Shown here in pieces: positions 1 to 12,000 of a DNA stretch of 64,000 nucleotides. A program made the position numbers and the translations under genes. Source of the DNA: Apostichopus japonicus (lineage: Eukaryota; Echinodermata; Holothuroidea; Aspidochirotida; Stichopodidae); NCBI RefSeq assembly GCF_037975245.1, contig NC_092579.1, positions 5,641,001 to 5,705,000 of the forward strand. The letters are read 5' to 3'. The notes under the pieces were generated by a model. It was not told the origin of the DNA. It did no database searches and saw only the letters and a program-made list of their open reading frames with translations. Position 1 is the stretch's first letter. Every line of letters begins with the position of its first letter.

Positions 1-4
1 CTAC

Positions 5-3000
5 CTCTGTTAGTCCGACACGAGAGGAGTGGCTCCAGTTTGACAGGACCTCCAGGGTAACGTGAGAGGTGCGAGTGGAGGCTGTCTTTGGCAGGGACGC
101 TGCACTCTGTTCAGGGTAGAGGTGAACAACGGAAAGTTTGATTAAATTTTAATATCTTATATAATTGTAAACAACGATAACCATATTTTTAATGTCACTA
201 GACACTGACAGAACAATAGTATCCCAAATGATACTACTTCATCACTAATATTGCATCATTACTGAAAATACATTTTTTTCAACTTAAATGCAATTCTAGC
301 AATAAATACAAACTAATGTATTGGGTGATAAACAAATTATCTACATTTTTTGCTTGCTAACATCGATCAGAAATGACTTACCTTTCGAACAGTATATGTT
401 TATTTGTTCATGGAAATATATTTAACCTTTGGATACAAATTGGCATTTATCAATTTGCTGAACGTAGAATCTTTGTTTTTGTCTTTTTAATAAAAAGGAG
501 CAAATGGCTTGTACTGGTATCACATAATACAAGGCCATAGCCTACATACTAGGCACGCAAGAGCTAGCCTAATGGATGTTCACTGTTGCGAATGTGTGAT
601 CAAAAATGGACAACTCTTTTGTAAAGCGGTAGCAATCTTGATACAATTAATAGTGAGACGTATATATAGTAGGTGATAATATATTCGATATATAAGGCAA
701 TGGAAGAATGAATGGAAATATGTATACATGCTTTGTCAATAGAATTTGAAAACTGATTGTTACCGTAAGTTAACAGTACTTGGAATCAATAACACTAGGC
801 CTCCAGACTGTTTATTAATAGTGGGTGTCCAGTTTGGAAAATTGGGGGTTCGGATGAAAGGGGTTCGGATAATCAGAATTTTACTGTACCTTTGCTCGTG
901 GAGCTAGCTTAGGGGTGTTAAAGAGGGCCAACTCCTCAGCTGAGGGGGTGCTACTGATGACACTGGTGGTTTTCTTTGGAGTCTTTTTAGAATTTGTTGA
1001 TTCCTCTACTCTTTCCAATTCTCTTAAGAGTTTCTTTTGTGACCTGTGTAATAGAAAATGTTATTGAGGAGAAAAAAAAGTAATTATTAGATCCAAAAAT
1101 GTCATTCCAGGGACAAAATACAGGAATATAATTTTTTTTTTTATTAAACTGAGTTAAATATCCCCATTTCTGGATTAAATAGTAAACTCTTTAATCTCAG
1201 TCAAGACAACAAACCATGAAGCTGTTTGATGGTGAGATTGTTTAGTATTTACAAATTCTTAACTTAATTCTGCTCACGACACAACAGCATTTTTTGTGAA
1301 ATTTAAAAAAACCTCCAGCAAACACTAAGTGACATGACATTACTGTTATTTAATTTATATCAATATAAAATAATATATATATAAATAAACATTGGAAAAC
1401 AAGAAAAAGAACTCAACGAAGCATTTCTATTTCTATAAAACATCTTTAATATATGATTACCTCTACGACAGCTAAGCAAGACAACTCCAACCTATCAAGG
1501 CTTGATAGAGTGAACTATTTTTACATCGCATTGTTGAATGAATAAAACTCAAATTACTCGAGTGCAGGCAAAACAGACATCTGGAAACTCACAATTAAAA
1601 TCGACAGATTCATCAGTTGGGATATAATGTTCCTATTCTTCAAATAGAGGTCTCGCAAAACACAAACACATGGGGGTTAGAAACGACTCAGTCGGCCCAA
1701 ACCAATCACCAATTGTCCCTTCACTGCCCCTAAAGATGCTTGTAGGAGCATCTGGTTAGTCATTTGGGCCAATCCAATTCAGAAAAAGTTTGCTGTTTGT
1801 AGCTGACTTACTTGGCATCCATTTGTTTCACTTTATCGACGACCATCTCCATCTTGTACTGATCCAGATTCTGTGATGTCATCAGATTAGATGGGATCTC
1901 CTCGGGGGTGTTATCTTCCCTTGGAGAGGCCCCAGAGGCGGCAGGTTTTGTGGGTAACTCTCTGGGAGAGCTGGTCTGCTGGCTTTCTCCTGCAACAGGT
2001 TTGAACTTTGCATCATCCTAAAAAACAAATTAAAAATTTCATAACATTAATTCTGTGAGGAGGGAGAAAGCCATCTGGAGAAAAACAGGAATAAATTGAT
2101 AAATTCTTATACAAAACCAGAGTTTAAAAATTTAAATAGTAATAAAGACGATAAGGGGGATAAGACGACGGAGTTTTATTCAAAAGTTTTCTACGACATT
2201 TATAACTTAAGACTGAAAAATATGCTTAGAACAATTAGAGAATACAGAGTTAAACTTAACCATGAGTTGATATTACTGTGCTCACATCTTTAACTCTACT
2301 TGCTGCTTCACTTGGGGTCTGTTGCAATACCACATCCTGATTTTGAGATGTCAAAGAGCTATTCTCAGCTTGCATGGCTCTCTGAATCTCTTTCAGGTCA
2401 TCCTCCTGCTGCCTCCATTGGGTACCATCTTTCTTCTTCTGAGAGGAGAGAGAACGACTGTTTCGGGGAGTTGGAGCTTCAAGTGTAAACAAAAACAGAA
2501 AGAAGGAAAATGTACATTAAAAGGAATAAGATTTGCTCATCTTCATCTAAGCCCTACAATCTTTACTCTTAAAATGGTCACTTTTTTGTCATCTGTATCG
2601 AACAATACTAGTTCTGTTTTGGTGACATATTTGCCTTATGTTAGAGATCAACTTGATTCTAACCAACTCGAAGTCATTTGTGATTCCTAATGCCAGATCT
2701 CGAAAGGGATACTTTGAACAGACTTTATGTTAATGAAATGGAAGTAAACGACAAAGGCAAATGAATATATATAAATGAAAATCGTAATGAGTTGGAAAAT
2801 CAAGAACAGAAACTTCCAGTCTCCACCAGGATTCGAACCCAGGCCTCTCGCTTTATATGCGGACACCCTAACCACTAGTCTATGGACACTGATTGTATGT
2901 CCAGAGGTTCTAAACCAGTAAGGAAGGTCTTAAGTCCGCTGTTGGCGTACATATATATATTTTTATATAGATATATATCTATATATAAACATTTCTCTCA

Positions 3001-6000
3001 AGGTTCAATAAATGTTCTTGACTCTTAACTTACTTGCAGATAAGATAATATCTGAATCCGTTGATGATCTGTTGACAGGCATCTGCTGAGGAGAGGCTCC
3101 AAGAGAGAATTCCTCGGCATCAGGTTTTCTTCTGAAAGGTCAAAGTATGAAGCAAAAGGAAATTAACAAGGAAATTATCACTTTTTTCTTCCTTGAAAGC
3201 AGACAGTCTTACTGTGACAAACATACCGAATTGAAATAGTAATTGTACACACATGAAACTGAAAATTGTAATTTTTGGGGGGGTTTCAACAGAAAAAGAG
3301 TTTACACTGGTTTCACTTTCCAATGTGAGACAATAATTATGCAAGCATTGTGGTCAAGTGGTTAAGGCAGTGGACCTGGGATCTAAGGCTTGCAGGTTTG
3401 AGTCCTGGCCAGATTGTTACGTTGTGTCCTTGGGCAAGACACTTCATCTCCATTGCCTCTCTTCACCCAGGTGTATAAATGGGGACCTGTGAGATAACCT
3501 GTCAGTTTACCATGTGGAGGGATTGTCTCTATGTTTGGCAGGTTATCATTGACCAGGGTAATATCGTTATGCACCTTGAGCCTTGGATATATCTGTGCTT
3601 TATAAATCCTCAATATTATTAATATTCTTTTTATTATGCCTCAAAGGATCTTTCTTTAAAGTTGTCAGAGAAGTTGAAGGATGTTCTACTTGTTGTAATT
3701 CAAAGTAGTGAAGAAAAGAAAAAGTTGTCTTAAATTTTGTCACTTGTTCATAAAGTTTGCAAATACTCCATAAACTATTCAAGCTGTCTGTGCTTGGAGG
3801 TTGCCTCTAGCTGGTCTTTTGTTTCACAGAAATTTACAAAATTGAAGGAATAATAGTCATAAATCAAGGACAGACTTCTCAGACAACTTAACGATAGTGA
3901 TGTGCTGATCACTTGTAATATAATTGTGACGCCCACGTAGAATTGTGCTCAATTCAACGTGCTGCTCGACCACCTAAAAATCCCCCGGGGGCATTCCACA
4001 GGGTGCTGCCATGACCCGGCACGTGCAACTATATTTTACAAGTGGCCTCACAGGTGAGGATGGTCAAATGAGATTTAAAGCGCCTCGCTTGAAGGACACA
4101 CAAGCTCATCCACTCGAACCTGCCAGCACCCAAAACTGCAATTCTTAGATTTGTAAGTCATATCGTCTTAACCAACACTTGACCGCCCAAAGTTAATATC
4201 TGACCACGAAGATGACTTACTTGGCTGAAAGATTTTGTCCTTGCCTTCTGCTTGCTGTAAAGGTAATAAGAGTAATATTAAACATATTAAAATACTTCAA
4301 AGAAACAACACACTTCCAAAAAAATTACTCTTTTCCGTACTTTTCATTTCTGTTTTTTTTAGCTGTCTTAGTTTGACAAGGCAAAAAAAAACAACTTCAT
4401 GTGGTAGTCTAGGTGACAGATGAGGAAAACAAATTTCAACTAAATTCTAAAGTGCTTTTTCTTCCCTTGTACAGAATATTTCAATGGTAGAACGACTGTC
4501 ATTTTTAATGTTAAGAATCTAACACATAACCCCACACACACCTGGATTTGGAGCTTTATACTCTCAATAGTCCTAACGAACCAGCAACAAGGGACAATTC
4601 TTCTCCAAGAAGTGAATATTTTATATTACTTTTCTAATTGACATGCTAGTGATAGTTATATTAAACAGCTAACGTTTACACATTGTTTGCTTAAAACCAG
4701 CTTATTTGGTGAAACTTATCCTTGTGGTATTTTTCCCTCTCAGATTAGACAACTTTTTTATAATAAAGCTAAAATAAGATGAATTCCACACAGTTTAGGA
4801 CCAAACCAAACCGTAATATTGTTGGTCTTTACATGGTTTACTTGATTTGTATATTCTTCATATAGACCACTATTCATATTTTTCTCCTCTTCTTAGAACC
4901 CACCTATATAAAAGGATGAAGTAAAGCATATAATTCCCCTCACAACAATGAACTCTAATTAATATATTTAATTAATTAATTACAGTATGAATTGAAGCCA
5001 GTACCTCTCTGATCCAAACCGAAGTCAAGTACAATCATATCTCCGGGTATGATGTCACACTTTTCCAAATCAGATCCTCTCGCATCGATCGCTTCAGGCC
5101 TCTCGATCTCTTCGGCGATTTCATCGTCAGAACTTGAAGTGGAATCTCTTCCGTTGCCCTGCAGAAGAAGAAGAAAACGAATAAAATACAAACTTGGGAA
5201 ATACAAATATGTTATTTCATCTATCACACCAATCAGACATAGAAAAGTAAAACTACAATGACTCCATTTGTTAATCTTCTGAACTTGAATGATGATCTTT
5301 TCCCATTGTCTTGCAGACTAAATACAGAAAGCAAAATGAAAAGCAGACTGTAATCTGAAGCAATCTCATTGGCCAGACACATTTTCAAAAGTGGAAATTT
5401 TTCCCAAGTTCTTAGCCTCTTTCCATCATTTGACATTACACTTGTACAGTACTAGCATTAATTTACAAGTGAATAACCTGTGTTGTCATGTGGCTGTACT
5501 TTGTAGTGGCATCAGAAAATGGAACAATAATTAACTCTGAAAGGTTGTTTCTAAGCTGCTGGTTTGGTTGTCATTATCTATTCTCTTGCCATGCACACAC
5601 ACTTTAGTAAAAATACATTGTTAAATCCTTGAATTGCACAGCAAATATGTGAGAATTATGTTCATTTTAAATTTCAAAACCGACACCCCTGATTATTATA
5701 CATACACCCAGTCCCTTTACGTTCTCTAAGACCATTCTCTAACTTGTTGGAAGTAGCTATTGTCATACGCCGGCCGATCCTAATTAACAGATCATTTTTC
5801 TTTTCTGGGTAAAACAAAATACTTCATAGCAAATATGCAGAACATTGCACATGATTTACTTTAGAGAACTTGATGGCGCCTTGACTTCCATTATGCAAAT
5901 TTTATATGTAAATGGCTGAAATGACACTGACTGCCCTTTATTAAACAAACATAACTTCACAGTTATCTAGCTTGCTCGCAGGTTAGGACAGAATTACCAT

Positions 6001-9000
6001 ATAGTTTAGAAAACAAGAAACATTTCCTTGGAAAACTTAAAATAGGAAACATTAATGCAACAAAAAATGAAACATTGAGGTTATACCTTCCGTGCAATGC
6101 TGTGTCTTATCTCTGCGTTAGCTTCCAGGCTTCTTCTCAAATTCTACGAAAGGAATTAGAATTAATAGATGTGACAAACGAGAAGGCACTAAAACAAGAT
6201 TACACCTCATGGAGCTCACTTGGCCAAAGCTGCTTTTAACAATAGCTGTTCCAACTTTCCAGATTTGTGAACCAGAAAGCCAAAAAGACTAAGTGATTCC
6301 TTGCCACACTTTGATAGGAGAACAGTCAAAAGTAACCCTGCGCCCCAGGATTTCTAATTGCTGACCATTATTGACTTCAAGTAGTCAGAGAGGTTCTTGT
6401 GCAAATGCTGAAGCATACGAATCAACCATCGTAAAGATTGCGTCTGCCTTCGGCATGTATTTAAAACAGACTGAAATATGAAAACCACAATTTATGTTGA
6501 TATAAGGCATAAGAAATGGTCAAGAGCTAATTACCATTTGTCTGGTACCAATTACCGTTAAACCAGTCGATCATATATTATCCTCCTCATCTCCCCCTCC
6601 TCCTTCTCCTCCCTTGTCCGCCTCCCTCTCCTTGTCCTCTTGTCTTCAACCTGTTTACCCTTCACTTGTTCTCTCAATTCCTTACCTTTACATCTTCCAA
6701 GCTCATCAACAGTTGTCCATGTATGTTCCCTTCATCGATGCAAGCTTCATCATCCTCTCCCACCTCCATCTCCTCCTCCAAAGATTCTTTGTTAAATTCC
6801 CCCGCATCGACCTCTATGTCACTTCCACCACCGTCACTGCCCTCCAAAATCATGGTCATATTTTTGTGGATCTTCATTGAAAAAGGAAAAAGGAAAATAA
6901 ATACAAATTGAATAGTGTTGCATTGGTATGACAGCTTCATGTAGCCTACTCATGGTTGCCATACTATTGTGCATTGTAACAGACATAGCCTAGCTATTGA
7001 TATAGCTTGTAATTTCATAAAAAAAGTAACTGATTCGTTACCGGAGGTGACAAAATAGCCAATGTAATCCGAGGGAGCAGAGCAAGAATGATACCTTCAT
7101 TGTTGATCGTAGAGCATATGTAAATGAGACAGCTATAGAGAGGAATAAACTTTGATGTAGCAAAAAGTCAAAATCCATATTCATGTGATCTTGTAAATTG
7201 CCTGGCAGAAATGTTACATTATATAAATGGTCACGTCATGACTTACATCCTCCAAATCTGAATCGTCATCGCCTTCTTCCTCATCTTTCTTTCCTGTTTC
7301 TCGCCAGGCATGGCCCGTCTGCTCCTCAAGACTGTCATAAACTTCAAAATCATCAGAATAATCTACAATGGGGGGAGGAAAAAAAGGCCTCAAAAGTAAA
7401 CAGAAGAACTTCAGCACTTGATAAACTTCATAACTTGACAAACATGCCTTAAATGGCTCAAAGGGAGATTCACACAAGTGACCATTAGGATACCGACTTT
7501 TTGCATATCTCACCTGCTACCTTGGTCCTTGATTTCACTTTAAGCTTTGATCCTTTATTTGTCTTGATATCCACTGAAGCCTATGAGAATAGAACATGGA
7601 AGAAAAAAATTCAAAATTGTTAAAAAAAAAGTATCTCCACAAAGTGAATGAAATCTCTAAATTATATGATAAAGTACCAAACTTGAAGTATGGGTACAAC
7701 AGCAAGGGTACAGTATGGGTATGACTAAAATGCCCCCTTGTTATGAGTACCAGTGCGGGTACAAGCATCTAAGCTCGGGTATAAGAAAGCATCAATTCTG
7801 AGTTTCTGACTAACCTGCTGCCAGTTCCTTCTCTGCACTTTACTCGGGGCTGTCTTTGCTCTTTCCTCCAGATCACTTTTAAACTTTGGCATCTGACCAA
7901 TCAGTTGTCTCCTTGGTCCATCTGCTAAAATAACGAACGTCAAGATTACTGATTAAACAGGGCCAGTAAATTGTGGCATCGAGGTCATAGTAATTCATGT
8001 CTCATTTATAGACTCGCTAGGTCTCACTGACATAAGACGTTATGAAGTAAAGTTGATGATATCTGGTAAAAATTTTGGTAATGTATACAAACCAGCGACT
8101 ATTTGTAACGTCTCATGTTTGGTTTGTCATTTAAAGGACCGACACACACAAGAAAAAAAATATTCAGGAAGGTACAATGGACATGGCCCCTTTAAGGCCC
8201 TATATTGTTAAATACTTCTTTAAATGTCAATTTGGGCTTCTTTGAAAAGGACTAAAAGATGATCAATGGAAGTATGACATGCCTGGAGTCTGGGAGAAGA
8301 AAAAGACACCAGGTGCATAGAGAGTGTTACCAGAACTTGATATGATGCAAATTAAGGACACTGTTAATATTCATACATTAATATGGATTGTACCACAATG
8401 ATGTATGCGTAAAAGAAGAGTTTTACTTTAAATACAGTAACGTTTAATAAGGTAACAAGCCTGAAAAAGTTAGCAAATGAGAAACACCATAACCATGAAT
8501 ATATTACTACTGTAGCTCTCTTAAAATCTGACATTTACCCTGACATGAAGACTGTTAGGCTACTGCATACAGTAGGAATGCACTTACTGTATGGATACTG
8601 AATGCAACGTTTACTCCACATGTGTTTTGTTGACATAAATTTACATTACATTTTAATATCAACACAGACTGGTATTGCATGATCAAGAAGGTACTGTACG
8701 CAATGTAAGTAAGGCATTAAGTGTTATCATTCATCTTTTGAAAACTGGTTTCCCTTTCCGGAGAATTCAAAAACCGTTTGTGAAACTGACTGCAATGAGG
8801 CGTTACTCCATTATGTGCTGTATATACCATTAAAGGGGCAAATTTTGAAACATAAATTCTGCAGAGATATCCATGTCAGATTCCCCTGCCCCCACCACAA
8901 TGTAGCTCATTATAGCTTTATAACTGTTTGAATTAACTATCAAGTTTCATTTCAAATGATCAAAAAGGAAAGGAAAGGAAAGGAAAGGAAAGGAAAGGAA

Positions 9001-12000
9001 AGGAAAGGAAAGGAAAGGAAAGGAAAGGAAAGGAAAGGCAAGGAAAACAATTTCTTTTGCCATAGATCCGATTCATTGCTCACTTGGACGTCAATGTAAG
9101 TAATACAAAAAAGCAACCTCTTGGCTATAACTTTGTCATTTTGCAGTTTACTTGCTGTTTGGCAAACTACATACGCTAACAGTGTGTTCATTTGGATGTA
9201 ACACAAGGTACTGAAAATGAGCCCAACATTATGTTAAACTCTAATCCCCACTTTTCACTCTCTCCCCATCTCTCCCCCCCCCCCCCTCACCCCACTCTGT
9301 CCATCTAGGAAATTCAAAGAACCTTCTTCAAACCCTAGCACAGACCAACTTAAAGTACTGAAATCATTTGTGAAGTCAGATTGATACTTACCATGAAATT
9401 AAAGGAACAGGAAGCACAATATAACATCATTGACTAAACACAAAACTGTCTTTAGTTTCGTATTCAAACAGGTTTAATAAGTTACAGGAAACTGTTGGCG
9501 TTTAATAACATTTTGTCCAAACAGAGCAATATTTGTAACTCAACAGTATGGTATATATATATATACTGTACGGTTCAACACTCTCAGAATTGAGCACTGT
9601 GTCTGCAATGTTTCACAACATAACTCAGACATTACAAAATAGCTAGTAAAAATTGTGAAATACTGTAGAATTGTAAAGGTGGAAGAGGTTACTTAAAAAT
9701 GAACATATTCAACATTTGGGAATTTGTAGTCACAGTGTGTTCATGCAGACAGGACAGCACGTTTCCTCCCTCTACAATGGAAAAATGTGTCAAACATTGT
9801 ATTAAACTCTCACCCCCAAACTCCAATCCCTGCCCTCATCTCATTCCTTTGTCCATAGATCTAAGAAATTCAAACAACCACTTTAACACCTTAGCACAGA
9901 TCAAGTAAATAGTACCGATAATGATACATGTGAAAGCTAAATTGATACTTAAAAGTAACATTTGGAGAACGGCAGGTATAACATCATAGATAATAAATGA
10001 CATTGCCTTTGGTTTCATATTACAATTAGCTAAAAACAGGTTCAACAGTAAACTGACTTCCTGGTACCATTCACAATGTATGGTAGTCGCTGTTTGTCAA
10101 TGTACCCAGATGTTGCTTCCGCAATGTACCCAGATGTTGCCCAATACATGTACCCAGATGTTGCTTCATTTGTTTAATATTATTATATTATTTATATCAT
10201 TTTTACTCACCTCCTGCAGTCTTTGGCTTATTTGTGGTCGGTTTCCTGGGAGAATATTTCATGTTTTCTAAAGCTTTCAGGTTTTCATTCGCTCCATTAA
10301 CATACAATGAAAAGCCTTGTTCCTTCCTTTCCAATTCAATCTGGTCATCATCTTTGGCTTTCAACTTCTTCAGCACTCTTTGTAAAATAACAAAAACCAA
10401 ATTAGTAATGTTCAAACGATTATGCATAACAGAAAATACCGATTACCGATTATTTTTTTCATAATCGTACCGATTCCGATTATTTGAAAATGAGACAATA
10501 TCCCGTTTATACGAAATCGGCAATCAAGTTTGTGATAAAAACAATTATTGTTGTGATTTTCCTCCGTTTCCTTTTGCTTCGTTGTAATACAAGGCTCTTA
10601 GGTATCCTTTTGTATGTACCAAATAACCTCTGGAGTTTCTCGGAAAGAAAAAAAAAATTTTTTTTTTTAATTTCCAAAATACAAAAATATGACATCCTAC
10701 ATGTACCTAGTCAGCACTGTGCTAAGCGAAAGGCCTAAACACCTCAATGTGAATGTCACCTGTTAATGGCTTGAAATGGGCTAAGAATAGTTACTCAAAA
10801 TATCCATCTCAAAATGTATCTCAGACAAACCATCCATCTTCAATCTTTACCAAAGTGTAAATTTTAATTACATATTGCCTTCATTCCGACATTATTTTGT
10901 ACTTATTTTCAGTATGATACCATTTATGAACAAATAGAAATGTTACGAACCTGAAGTTAAACATACCTATTCGTTACCTATTTAACTCCATTCAGGTTCA
11001 ATTAGAAAATGTAAGCTTAGGCCAATCAAACTGAAAAGCAAATTGTACCATCGTAACTTGTTTAAAATTACTGTAAAATGTTACCAGATTGATGTAAAGA
11101 AACAGTGGCGTAGGAAGGTACTTTTGAGTGGGGGGGCTGAAGACTGATGGCCGGCCTGGGGGAGGGGAAATTTTTTGCATTTCCAGGTGGCCTCAGATGC
11201 AATTTGGTGCAATATAGCACTCTTCAACCCACCCACTCCATTTTGTAAATAATTTTGCATTTTCACCTGGCCTTAGATGCAATTTGGTGCTCCAAATGAA
11301 ATTTTTTTCTCATTTGAAAATGAAAAAGGGGTTTTCTGACTTGCAAAGCGGGGGGGCCGAATGATACTTCCGCCCCTCCACATTTTTCACTGGGGGCTGG
11401 TGCCCCCCCAGCCCCCCCGGTTCCTACGCCCTTGTAAAGAAATAATAACAACTAGAAACTACTCCAATATAAAATATAACATTCCCTCTTTAAGACATAG
11501 CTCATACTGTACCTTCCAAACAAATGCCGATTTCCAGCAAATTGAAAGTTGTAAACTAAGCTACGCATTTTTTGGGGCAAACCGATGGTTAGGCTACATT
11601 TCCCATTGACTTAGTGTAGTTGTTAGGCTAACATGTGGTCAAGATTGCAGTTTACATGGATATTTTTATTTTTTATTTGCGACACAACTAGAGCAAATAA
11701 ACAGATGGCAAGGTTAGATTTCCATGCAGTTGACTTAGTGTGAAGTAAGGCTACCATGTGGTCGGAGATTTGTGGGGATTTTAGGTTATTGTCGCTGGTA
11801 CTGAAATTGCTTCGTGTAGGCCGTAATTTGCCAGTCACTCTGTGGGAAATTCCCGGTGATTGTGCGTGACCCTCCTACACTGCTTCAAATTTGATGCGGG
11901 ATGTGAGAACTGTTTGCGCGATTCGCAACTGCAACTGCAATTCCTTATTCGCGAAATTGGTATTGCTGCCATGCTTACTGTGCCGAGAAATATGAGGGTC

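Noticed and set aside
2815-2890. A functional tRNA gene
   Set aside because: Boxes A and B are recognisable, but the acceptor stem does not pair and the homology with 12955-13095 continues past the tRNA part, so it is a SINE head.
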